In this document: positions 6,418-12,749 of the stretch, in pieces | How the letters are laid out: the number at the start of each line of letters is the position of its first letter | Position numbering within the stretch: the first letter of the stretch is position 1 | NCBI GenBank assembly: GCA_016873595.1 | Contig: VGWZ01000035.1 | Span: 1 to 13,013, forward strand | Direction: 5' to 3' | DNA: 13,013 nt | Source of the DNA: Nitrospira sp. | Lineage (GTDB): Bacteria; Nitrospirota; Thermodesulfovibrionia; Thermodesulfovibrionales; SM23-35 | The notes under the pieces: model-generated | The model's database searches: none | The model's input: the letters and a program-made list of their open reading frames with translations, nothing else | Told to the model about the DNA's origin: nothing | Program-made: the position numbers and the translations under genes

Positions 6418-7638
6418 TTATTCTGGATTCTGAAATATTTTTGCAAGCTCTTTGATCAAAATTGTGTTTTCCTTGTGTGATTTTATCGCAACCTGTATAT
6501 AGGTATTGTCGAGACCTCTTAAATTTGAACAATCCCTGACAAGGATGCCCTTTTTCTTCAGGTGCTGGCATATCTCATATGCATTGTTTATCTTTATTAG
6601 ATAGAAATTCGCATCAGTATGGAAAAACTCTATCCCTATTTTCTTGAAACTTTTTTCGAGAAATTTCTTCTCTTCCTTCATCAGTCTGAAAGTTCCCTCT
6701 CGATATACCTTATCTTTCAGTGCAACAACTGCTGCCCTCTGTGCAAGACTGTTTACAGTCCATGGTTCCTTGTTTTCTTTTAGTCTGTCAATAAGATGTT
6801 GGGGGAAGACACCATATCCAAGCCTCAATCCGGGAAGGGCGTAAAATAGTGACATTGACCTTAAGACAATAAGATAAGGATTATTTTCTACTTCCTTTAT
6901 CACTGAAATTAGGGACAGTCCTGATTCTACCCCTTGCCTCTGGCTCGGCGGTAAATCCGGGACAGCTCCCTGACAGAAATCTATAAATGCCTCATCGACA
7001 ATTAGATAACATTTCAAATCCCTGGCTGCTTCTGCAATCTTCAGGGCTGAATCTTTCCCGACGAGCAACCCTGTTGGATTGTTCGGGTTGCAGAGAAACG
7101 CCATATTACAGTCTTGCATGGATTTAATAAGTTCATCAGGAATTATTTCAAAACCGTTTTCTTTATAAAGGAGGAAATGTTTGATAGATTCAAGATTCCA
7201 GAGCATAGGGTCCGGACTTTCACCCCCTCCCTTACCCTCCCCCCTCGAGGGGGAGGGGTGGGTGGGGGAGCTCATTTCTGTGTTCTGTAATAAAGCTATT
7301 GCCCTTTCATATTCTGAGAACGTCGGAGCTGGTATAAGGACTTTCTTTGGTTTCAACGTTCTTGCGATAAGGTAGATAAGTTCAGTGCTTCCGTTGCCAC
7401 AAAGTATCATCTCAAGGTCAATCCCGTGGTATTGAGCAAGCCTCTTCTTTAATCTTATTGCCTCAGAGTCAGGGTAGTTATGGAGATACTTGAGATGTTT
7501 TCGTATCTCTGCCTTTACCTTTTTCGATACACCAAGTGGATTTACAAATGTGCTGAAATCAATTATCTTTCTTTCCTGTATTTTAAGTTCTTCTGCAAGC
7601 CTGTAAATATCTTCACCGTGCTCAGAAATTATTTCCAT
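6418..7638 (-). CDS. cobD: CobD-like PLP-fold protein lacking the PLP-binding lysine, with two inserts
   Basis: 406 aa, about 360 without two inserts, which is the normal size for threonine-phosphate decarboxylase CobD (which makes aminopropanol phosphate for the nucleotide loop) and for histidinol-phosphate aminotransferase. Fold-type I motifs are present: FSTFVNPLG (28-36), GNGSTELIY (81-89), CNPNNPTG (183-190) and VDEAFIDF (214-221). In LRSMSLFYALPGLRLGY (259-275), the residue that should be the Schiff-base Lys (family pattern RS-TK) is Leu264. The C-terminal segment VAIKSHKEN also has His where homologues usually have Arg. Inserts lie at about residues 122-141 and 223-243. The start overlaps btuD by 17 nt, and a GGAGGAG lies upstream. 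The B12 operon favours CobD over HisC. Either it is non-catalytic or it has another role. Confidence 0.8.
   Translation of the reverse strand: MEIISEHGEDIYRLAEELKIQERKIIDFSTFVNPLGVSKKVKAEIRKHLKYLHNYPDSEAIRLKKRLAQYHGIDLEMILCGNGSTELIYLIARTLKPKKVLIPAPTFSEYERAIALLQNTEMSSPTHPSPSRGEGKGGGESPDPMLWNLESIKHFLLYKENGFEIIPDELIKSMQDCNMAFLCNPNNPTGLLVGKDSALKIAEAARDLKCYLIVDEAFIDFCQGAVPDLPPSQRQGVESGLSLISVIKEVENNPYLIVLRSMSLFYALPGLRLGYGVFPQHLIDRLKENKEPWTVNSLAQRAAVVALKDKVYREGTFRLMKEEKKFLEKSFKKIGIEFFHTDANFYLIKINNAYEICQHLKKKGILVRDCSNLRGLDNTYIQVAIKSHKENTILIKELAKIFQNPE
6911..6971. repeat. Palindromic element inserted in frame in the cobD-like gene (insert 2)
   Basis: The left arm AGGGACAGTCCTGATTC (from 6911) and the right arm GGTAAATCCGGGACAGCTCC (6950-6969) are imperfect inverted repeats. 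They share the order AGGGA, GTCC, GATT, TACC on opposite strands. Translated on the minus strand it forms residues about 223-243 (AVPDLPPSQRQG), inserted between VDEAFIDF and the strand before LRSMS. It is a different family from the C-rich elements. Confidence 0.65.
7221..7271. repeat. C/G-rich palindromic element inserted in frame in the cobD-like gene (insert 1)
   Basis: It is centred on CTCGAG (7244-7249), with CCCTCCCCC on the left and GGGGAGGGG on the right and longer imperfect arms outside. The minus strand reads it as SSPTHPSPSRGEGKGGGESP, between YERAIALLQNTEM and the rest of the fold, with no stop. Confidence 0.78.
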
Positions 7639-8398
7639 AGCTTATATATGCTCCTCCAGAATCATTTTTCTTTACAGCAATGTTGACATCAAAAGCCTCT
7701 TTGAGCAGGTCTTTTGTCAGGACTATCCCGGGGTTTCCTGCACCGAGTATTTTGCCATCTTTAATAAGCATCACCTTCTCGAACTGTAATGCGATATTTA
7801 TATCATGAAGCGCCATAATTATCGAGATATTTTTCTTCTCCTTCAGTTCACCGAGTAACCGCAGAATTTCTATCTGGTATTTTATATCAAGGTTTGCAAG
7901 TGGTTCATCTAAGAGTAAAAGCCCTGCTCCCTGAAGAAGGGTCATTGCAATAAATGTCCTCCTTCTTTCACCGCCACTGAGATTTGTAATATATGATCCT
8001 GATTTTTCTTTGAGTCCGACTATCTCAATAGCTTCATCTGCGCTCATCTCAGGGTGTATATCATATGGATAAAGCCCCATACTCACAACCTCCCTGACTG
8101 TAAAGGGCACATTGATATCAAGGAGCTGTGGAAGGTAGCATAACAGTTTCGCCCTATCTTTATTCTTATAAAAATGCAGAGGCTTACCCCAAAGTCTTAC
8201 TGACCCTTCAGATGGCTTGAATATCCCGCTTGCAAGTTTAAGGATGGTTGATTTCCCCGAACCATTTGCCCCTAATAGCCCGATGAACTCACCATTACCC
8301 ACAGAGAATGTCAGATGAGTGATGAACGTTTTATCACTGGGGTACTGAAACGTCACATTATCAAGCTGAAGGATGGTATGGTTATAGGTTGAGGACAT
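7622..8398 (-). CDS. btuD: Cobalamin ABC importer ATPase BtuD
   Basis: 258 aa, the usual size for FecE/BtuD-type ATPases. The nucleotide-binding motifs are complete: Walker A GANGSGKST (43-51), Q-loop Gln91, signature LSGGERRR (140-147), Walker B LLLLDEP (160-166) and H-loop His198. It powers the BtuC permease for B12 import. The start overlaps the end of btuC by 17 nt, and the end overlaps the start of the CobD-like gene by 17 nt. The last 20 nt almost repeat the end of the small ORF at 5898-5917. Substrate is inferred from the riboswitch and neighbours, since the sequence alone would also fit a ferrichrome or haem importer. Confidence 0.92.
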   Translation of the reverse strand: MSSTYNHTILQLDNVTFQYPSDKTFITHLTFSVGNGEFIGLLGANGSGKSTILKLASGIFKPSEGSVRLWGKPLHFYKNKDRAKLLCYLPQLLDINVPFTVREVVSMGLYPYDIHPEMSADEAIEIVGLKEKSGSYITNLSGGERRRTFIAMTLLQGAGLLLLDEPLANLDIKYQIEILRLLGELKEKKNISIIMALHDINIALQFEKVMLIKDGKILGAGNPGIVLTKDLLKEAFDVNIAVKKNDSGGAYISYGNNF

Positions 8399-9347
8399 CT
8401 TTTCTCCTTAACAGATAAAGAAAATATGGTGAACCAATAATGGCAGTTATAATCCCTGAAGGAATTTCCGCAGGCGGCATGATTAATTTTCCTATGAGGT
8501 CTGCAACACACAGAAAAGCTCCACCACAAAGAGCAGATGCAGGTATTAAGAACCTGTTGTCAGAACCAATAAAAAACCTCACAATGTGAGGCATGAGGAG
8601 ACCTATGAAACCGATTATGCCCCCGAGTGATACAGATGCTGAAGTCATAAGCACGACAGATAAAAAGAGAAGTACCCTTTCTTTATACACAGAAAACCCG
8701 AGGCTGTGTGCGAATTCATCACCGAGTATTAATGCATTGAGTGCTTTTGAGCGGGAGATGGAGATACCGAGACCCAGTATGACCAATACAAAACCATACG
8801 GGATCAATGACCAGTCCGCGATCGATAGGTCTCCAAATATCCAGAGCACTGCCCTCCTCATGCCCTCATCAGTAGAGGTGCTTATAAGAAGCATAAGAAC
8901 TGCCTGGAAGAGGAAACTCAGGCCGACACCTGCAAGTAGAAGACGTTCAGGCCAGAGTCCCCCGCGTTTCCATCCAAATGCGCTGACTATCATGCTCACG
9001 ATAGCGGCACCAATAAATGCTGTCAATGGTATTGTGTATTTGCCAAGAAAATAAGATCCTGATATAAGTCCAAATGCTGCAGTTAGTGATGCACCACTTG
9101 AAATCCCGAGTATGTAAGGGTCGGCAAGTGGGTTTCTTAATATGCCCTGGAGCACGGCACCTGAGGCTCCGAGAGCCATTCCCATAAGGACTGCAACAAC
9201 AAACCTCGGGAGTCTTATTGACAGCATTATCTCTTTTTCCAGATCATCTAAACTCAAAGGATTTATTACCCTTGGGCCAAGGCAAAGAGAGACCAGGAAA
9301 ATAATGACCAAGATTAAGATTACTATTGAGATTTTTATTTTAGGCAT
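8382..9347 (-). CDS. btuC: Cobalamin ABC importer permease BtuC
   Basis: 321 aa, close to E. coli BtuC (326). A polytopic inner-membrane protein of the FecCD family with about ten hydrophobic segments. Family signatures are RLPRFVVAVLMGMALGASGA (44-63), LQGILRNPLADPYILGISSG (66-85), GDEFAHSLG (about 208-216) and IGFIGLLMPHIVRFFIGSDN (about 244-263). The region after the GDEFAHSLG coupling segment contacts BtuD. The start overlaps the btuF end by 13 nt and the end overlaps the btuD start, indicating one tightly coupled transcript. Confidence 0.94.
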   Translation of the reverse strand: MPKIKISIVILILVIIFLVSLCLGPRVINPLSLDDLEKEIMLSIRLPRFVVAVLMGMALGASGAVLQGILRNPLADPYILGISSGASLTAAFGLISGSYFLGKYTIPLTAFIGAAIVSMIVSAFGWKRGGLWPERLLLAGVGLSFLFQAVLMLLISTSTDEGMRRAVLWIFGDLSIADWSLIPYGFVLVILGLGISISRSKALNALILGDEFAHSLGFSVYKERVLLFLSVVLMTSASVSLGGIIGFIGLLMPHIVRFFIGSDNRFLIPASALCGGAFLCVADLIGKLIMPPAEIPSGIITAIIGSPYFLYLLRRKDVLNL

Positions 9348-10189
9348 ATGGCCATTTCCTTAATGCCCTGAACAACCCTTGGACCGAGCCTGTAAATGCT
9401 ATCGCTCATATAACAGACAGCATTATATTTAACTGCCGGAACTAATGAAATTCTTTTCAGGAGATTCTCTGAGACCTCTTTTATGTCTGTGTGTCCTTTA
9501 CCAATAAAAATGACATCTGGAGACTGACGAATGATTTCTTCTATTGAGTATTTTGGGTATGAGGTCTTTGCCTTTGCTGCTATATTCTCAGCACCAAGAA
9601 GAGTAATGACATCATCTATAAGGGTACCAGGTCCGGCAACTATTAATGGTTCTGGCCAGATGATGAAAAGGACCTTCTTTTTCCAAATCCCCCCATGCCC
9701 CCCTTTACTAAAGGGGGGTAAGGGGGGATTATAGTTATTCATTTTGTTCATGGTGCCTTCGATCTCTTTTGCGAGTATTTCTGCCTTATCTTTCACATCA
9801 AGGGTGAGACCCAGTTCTCTAATGCCCAGCGGGAGTTCTGAAAGACGTCTTGCTTTAAATACATAAGTCCTTATCTTCAAAGAACGTAATCTTTCCTCAA
9901 ACTCTTTTGGGTTACCGTCAGTAGTCATAACGACAATATCAGGTTTTAATGAAACAACTGCTTCCAATGAGGGGTTAGACATGCCCCCAATCTTTGGTTT
10001 TTTCTTTACCTCTTCAGGATAGTCACAGAAGTTTGTCACACCAACAATTTTATCACCAAGTCCCATTGCAAAAAGGATTTCTGTTGTGTTTGGTGAGAGG
10101 GAAATGATGCGGTTTGGTAATTCACCTGCATAAGTAAAAATGGGAAATGAGAAAAGAGTAATAAGAAATAAGATTAATAATTTTTTCAT
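9335..10189 (-). CDS. btuF: Periplasmic cobalamin-binding protein BtuF, with in-frame insert
   Basis: 284 aa. A signal peptide (1-21, cleavage after TYA) precedes a TroA/FecB-like helical-backbone binding fold. The RIISLSPNTTEILFAMGLGD start (27-46), DYPEEVKKKPKIGG, SLEAVVSLKPDIVV and the LFIIWPEPLIVAGPGTLIDD segment (174-193) are typical. It delivers corrinoids to BtuC. Residues about 152-169 (NPPLPPFSKGGHGG and flanks) are encoded by a C/G palindrome between the inter-lobe helix and the second lobe. Without them the length is about 266, that of E. coli BtuF. A weak ribosome site (AAGAAAG) precedes the ATG. It is the first gene after riboswitch 3. Confidence 0.93.
   Translation of the reverse strand: MKKLLILFLITLFSFPIFTYAGELPNRIISLSPNTTEILFAMGLGDKIVGVTNFCDYPEEVKKKPKIGGMSNPSLEAVVSLKPDIVVMTTDGNPKEFEERLRSLKIRTYVFKARRLSELPLGIRELGLTLDVKDKAEILAKEIEGTMNKMNNYNPPLPPFSKGGHGGIWKKKVLFIIWPEPLIVAGPGTLIDDVITLLGAENIAAKAKTSYPKYSIEEIIRQSPDVIFIGKGHTDIKEVSENLLKRISLVPAVKYNAVCYMSDSIYRLGPRVVQGIKEMAICLK
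9683..9736. repeat. C/G-rich palindromic element inserted in frame in btuF
   Basis: The plus strand has CCCCCCTTTACTAAAGGGGGG at its core (read in part), flanked by further C-runs on the left and G-runs on the right. The minus strand reads it as NPPLPPFSKGGHGG, the same peptide style as the cobT insert (PLIKGGIKGG). The 18 codons are in frame and stop-free. Confidence 0.85.
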
Positions 10190-10234
10190 TGGTGCTTTCT
10201 TTTACACAATATTATCAATGATTCATCCAAAGAA

Positions 10235-10351
10235 GGCATGGCATAGTATTTTCGCTTATTCTCGACCTGTTGAATATTAGTATTCAACAGGTCTCCGAGG
10301 TAAATTCTGTCTTCGACAGAATTTAAAACCGCTCAAATACCATGCCATGCC
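10235..10351 (-). repeat. Three-way-junction inverted-repeat element in the btuF leader
   Basis: Outer arms of 17 nt (10235-10251 and 10335-10351, GGCATGGCATGGTATTT type) enclose two perfect hairpins: a 13-bp stem at 10264-10276/10281-10293 with a 4-nt loop, and a 10-bp stem at 10302-10311/10315-10324 with a GAA triloop closed by C-G on the minus strand. The single departure in the outer stem is a G-U pair in the minus-strand RNA but an A-C mismatch in the plus-strand RNA. It could be a MITE-like element or a structured leader RNA. It lies between a terminator and btuF. Confidence 0.7.
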
Positions 10352-10385
10352 TGCTCATCCCGATGTTATAAATAAAATTTTCTCA

Positions 10386-10428
10386 TAAAATAAAAAATCC
10401 TCAGAAACCATAATTGGTCCTGAGGATT
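10386..10428 (-). terminator. Rho-independent terminator after riboswitch 3
   Basis: On the minus strand, AATCCTCAG (10420-10428) pairs with CTGAGGATT (10396-10404). ACCA and TGGT can pair inside, and a TTTTTATTTTA tract follows. It lies about 115 nt after the riboswitch B12 box and before btuF, so it is likely the transcriptional off-switch of the btuFCD-cobD operon. Confidence 0.82.
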
Positions 10429-10452
10429 GCACCCTGATTTCCTTCATCCCCG

Positions 10453-10470
10453 CCTTCCTCCACGGGAAGG
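10453..10470 (-). other. Small hairpin in the riboswitch 3 expression platform
   Basis: CCTTCC and GGAAGG form a perfect 6-bp stem with a 6-nt loop between the heptamer hairpin and the terminator. It may take part in switching, but no competing antiterminator pairing was established. Confidence 0.3.
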
Positions 10471-10476
10471 GCAATT

Positions 10477-10542
10477 CAGTTGTCAGTTGATAGTTTTTAG
10501 TTTTTAAACTAACAACTAATCACTAATAACTAACAACTGCTG
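10477..10542. repeat. Heptanucleotide inverted-repeat hairpin beside riboswitch 3
   Basis: The plus strand reads CAGTTGT, CAGTTGA, TAGTTTT, TAGTTTT (10477-10504), then ACTAACA, ACTAATC, ACTAATA, ACTAACA, ACTGCTG (10508-10542). The AGTT-type and ACTAA-type halves are complementary and give a long AT-rich hairpin directly abutting the 3' strand of riboswitch P1. Confidence 0.8.
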
Positions 10543-10543
10543 T

Positions 10544-10703
10544 TTACAGGCAGGTCTTCTGGCTCTCAGATCATCCTATTCCCCATGCCTTCCCATCACG
10601 ATATGTCGGGACAGTGGCTTTCACGGGTTTCGTCCCTGATTACAGCGGCGGGACCGCTCCTGCATTTCACAGGATTCCCTATTAAGCATTTCAGCACCTG
10701 TAA
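10544..10703 (-). promoter_or_regulatory. Cobalamin riboswitch 3 (btuFCD-cobD leader)
   Basis: A compact canonical aptamer of about 160 nt on the minus strand. P1 is TTACAGG/CCTGTAA. The conserved blocks in order are TAGGGAATCCTGTGAAA, GGTCCCGCCGCTGTAATC, GAAAGCCACTG, GATGGGAAGGC and the B12 box GAGCCAGAAGACCTGCC (10549-10565). Unlike riboswitches 1 and 2 it has no repeat within the aptamer. The downstream terminator (10386-10428) indicates control by transcription termination when cobalamin is bound. It lies about 355 nt before btuF. Confidence 0.95.
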
Positions 10704-10714
10704 GTTACAGAATA

Positions 10715-10743
10715 TTCTTAACTCAGAGGTGAAGAAAAGTCAA
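10715..10743 (-). promoter_or_regulatory. Candidate promoter for riboswitch 3, overlapping the tsaC end
   Basis: TTGACT (-35, 10738-10743) and TAAGAA (-10, 10715-10720) are separated by 17 nt. The predicted start would be at about 10706-10709, at the 5' end of the aptamer. The -10 overlaps the tsaC stop codon. The -35 matches consensus well and the -10 only partly. Confidence 0.45.
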
Positions 10744-11371
10744 GGGTATTGAGAAATTTTCTTATTGATTCTCTACTAATTGCTCCTTCTCTTAAGATGT
10801 AAATCTCATCTCCTGTCACATCTACTATCGTTGAGGGCAGTCCACCAGTGGCGAAGCCACCGTCAAATATGAGGTCTATCTTATCTCCAAAATATCTTAT
10901 AACAGCATCTGCGTCCTGCGCGGGTGGCATGCCTGATAGATTTGCGCTTGTTGCAATAATAGGGAAATTCGCAGTTTTTGCAAGAGAGAGGGCGAATGAT
11001 TCTCCAGGTATTCTTGCCGCAACTTTACCGGTGCCTGCGGTGATATATTCTGATAGATTTTCTTTTGCAGGAAGGATTAAGGTAAGGGGGCCGGGCCAGA
11101 ACCTTTCTATGAAAGATAGTGCTAAAAGATTCACAGATACAGCAACATCAGAGAGCAATTCCTTATTCCCGATAATAAGAGGCATCGGCTTTTCTTTGGG
11201 CCTTTGTTTAATATCGTAAAGTTTTTTAAGTGAGCCCTCGATATCATATTTCGTTCCGAGGCCATAAAATGTCTCAGTTGGATACGCAATAATGCTGCCG
11301 TTTCTGAGTGAATCGACAGCGTGGTGTAAAGCCTGTTCTAAGTTAGTTTCAGAGATTTTTATGAGTAGCAT
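10718..11371 (-). CDS. tsaC: L-threonylcarbamoyladenylate synthase (YrdC/Sua5 family)
   Basis: 217 aa, the short TsaC/YrdC form without the extra Sua5 C-terminal domain. It makes threonylcarbamoyl-AMP from threonine, bicarbonate and ATP for the t6A modification of tRNAs read by ANN codons. Motifs are IAYPTETFYGLG (28-39), the K-x-R of IKQRPKEKPMPLII (54-67), FWPGPLTLIL (91-100), ARIP (119-122), ATSANLSG (140-147) and PSTIVD (179-184). No clear ribosome site precedes the ATG. It is upstream of, and separate in function from, the B12 genes, but its last codons carry the likely riboswitch 3 promoter. Confidence 0.94.
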   Translation of the reverse strand: MLLIKISETNLEQALHHAVDSLRNGSIIAYPTETFYGLGTKYDIEGSLKKLYDIKQRPKEKPMPLIIGNKELLSDVAVSVNLLALSFIERFWPGPLTLILPAKENLSEYITAGTGKVAARIPGESFALSLAKTANFPIIATSANLSGMPPAQDADAVIRYFGDKIDLIFDGGFATGGLPSTIVDVTGDEIYILREGAISRESIRKFLNTLDFSSPLS

Positions 11372-11463
11372 TGAGAAATATTAACATAGATGCCATTTAT
11401 TCAGCCTCTATTAATCATTTTACTCTACCAGCTATCTGAAGAGTGAGTGTAAAATATTGTGAA

Positions 11464-12261
11464 ATGAAAGGAATTATTGACTTCCATACCCATGCCTTTC
11501 CTGATGATTTAGCAGAAAGGGCGATAAAGATACTTGAAGAGGAAGGAGACATCAAGGCTCATCTTGACGGTAAAATTTCCTCCCTGCTTTCTTCCATGGA
11601 CAGCTGTGGAATCGAAAAGAGTGTTGTGTGCTCCATTGCCACAAAACCAACACAGTTCGATTCAATTCTGAAATGGTGTAAAAAGATCAGGTCAGAAAGA
11701 ATTATCCCGTTTCCTTCTTTTCATCCGGATGATACACAGTTTGCAGAGAGAATTTCCGAGGTGAAAGATGAGGGATTTAAAGGTATAAAATTCCACCCCT
11801 ACTATCAGAAATTCAGTTTAGATGAGGAAAGGCTTTTCCCGATTTATGAGAAAACATGCAAGGAAAATCTGATACTGGTAGCGCATACTGGATTTGATAT
11901 TGCTTTTCCACCGATAAAAATAGCAGACCCTTCAAGAATCTCAAACGTTATAGGAAAATTTCCTTCTCTTAAAATTGTGACCACACATCTTGGTGCATGG
12001 AAACAGTGGGAAGAGGTAGAAGAGTTTTTGCTCGGGAAACAGATTTATATGGAGATGTCCTTCTCGCTTGAATTTTTGGATAATGAAGCCGTGAAAAATA
12101 TTGTTTCAAACCACCCTCCGGAATATATTCTTTTTGGTACAGATTCTCCCTGGACAGACCAGAAAAAAACACTTTCTTTGTTGAAGGATCTTCATCTTGG
12201 TGAAGTAAAAGAAAAACTTATTTTAAGAGAAAACGCCGTTAACCTGTTGAATTCTGTTTGA
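11464..12261 (+). CDS. Amidohydrolase-2 family metal-dependent hydrolase
   Basis: About 265 aa from the ATG at 11464. A GTG at 11443 would add seven residues, but neither start has a clear ribosome site. The ATG is preferred because the family usually begins a few residues before the first metal motif, here IIDFHTHAFPDD. This is a TIM-barrel hydrolase of the COG2159 type: His-x-His near residue 8, a GIKFHPYYQ strand, LVAHTGFD, a conserved His in TTHLGAW, and the FGTDSPW aspartate near the C-terminus. Together these form the usual metal and catalytic site. The substrate is unknown, and relatives include decarboxylases and hydrolases of cyclic acids. It is divergent from tsaC and convergent with the PilZ-like gene, with no evident link to B12. 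Confidence 0.85.
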   Translation: MKGIIDFHTHAFPDDLAERAIKILEEEGDIKAHLDGKISSLLSSMDSCGIEKSVVCSIATKPTQFDSILKWCKKIRSERIIPFPSFHPDDTQFAERISEVKDEGFKGIKFHPYYQKFSLDEERLFPIYEKTCKENLILVAHTGFDIAFPPIKIADPSRISNVIGKFPSLKIVTTHLGAWKQWEEVEEFLLGKQIYMEMSFSLEFLDNEAVKNIVSNHPPEYILFGTDSPWTDQKKTLSLLKDLHLGEVKEKLILRENAVNLLNSV

Positions 12262-12295
12262 TTTGTTTACGTCTCTATACAATCGAAACATTATA

Positions 12296-12637
12296 TCAAA
12301 TTTCATTTCTTTCAATTTCTATTATAGATTCTTCCTGACCATAAAAAAGGTCATGAGCGATTAAATGTTCAATAAAATTCTTTAATAGTTTAGACTGATC
12401 AGGGGTGACTTCTCTGAATTTTATTGCCATGCCAGGCGGGAGTTTTAGCATATTACCAAAAAGCTCTTTTATATAAATGACAACACCTTTTAGATAAAGC
12501 GGCTCTCCACCCTTCAAATGGAACGTTACTTCAACCTCCGAACCTAAGGGGAAACTGTCTTTTTTCCTGATAAAGATACCGCCCTCAGATAGGGTTTCAG
12601 CATAAAGCTCATAAGGTATTCCATCGAAGGTTACCAT
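12296..12637 (-). CDS. Short PilZ-like domain protein
   Basis: 113 aa. The pattern of TLSEGGIFIRKKDSFPLGSEV, FHLKGGEPLYLKGVVIYI and LPPGMAIKF matches the PilZ-like proteins common in delta-proteobacteria (the TIGR02266 type). PilZ domains bind cyclic di-GMP through an N-terminal RxxxR and a [D/N]xSxxG motif. The second is altered (TLSEGG, Thr for Asp/Asn) and the first is absent from the called protein. In-frame codons before the ATG read CRRWV but have no start codon, and a TAA lies 36 nt upstream of the ATG (12671-12673), so the 5' end may be eroded. Binding of cyclic di-GMP is therefore doubtful. It converges on the amidohydrolase gene with a 34-nt gap. Confidence 0.75.
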   Translation of the reverse strand: MVTFDGIPYELYAETLSEGGIFIRKKDSFPLGSEVEVTFHLKGGEPLYLKGVVIYIKELFGNMLKLPPGMAIKFREVTPDQSKLLKNFIEHLIAHDLFYGQEESIIEIERNEI

Positions 12638-12749
12638 TACCCATCTTCTACAGTTGTAAAAAAATAATCCTTACCTAAATTGAGCGATTTATTTATTTAA
12701 AACCATATTAATCAAGGTATTCTAAAGAAAATGCAATCACCCAATAAGT

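Noticed and set aside
6371..6571. 66-residue minus-strand frame overlapping the end of the CobD-like gene
   Set aside because: It lies in another frame of a clear coding region, has no ribosome site and no family resemblance.
7621..7641. Frameshift or fusion between btuD and the CobD-like gene
   Set aside because: Both proteins have proper ends and starts, and a 17-nt overlap is enough to explain the junction.
8593..9054. 153-residue plus-strand frame opposite btuC
   Set aside because: It is antisense to a well-supported permease gene, and its composition is explained by the codons of btuC.
10441..10475. Fragment of a fourth cobalamin riboswitch (GGAAGGCGGGG on the minus strand)
   Set aside because: Only one short block resembles the aptamer. 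No B12 box or GCCACTG block accompanies it, and it fits the expression platform of riboswitch 3.
11372..11442. Promoters in the tsaC/amidohydrolase divergent gap
   Set aside because: AT-rich hexamers are present (for example TTGAGA at 11371), but no pair with a good -10 and correct spacing was convincing.
12262..12295. Bidirectional terminator between the convergent amidohydrolase and PilZ-like genes
   Set aside because: The gap of 34 nt contains no clear hairpin followed by a T-tract on either strand.
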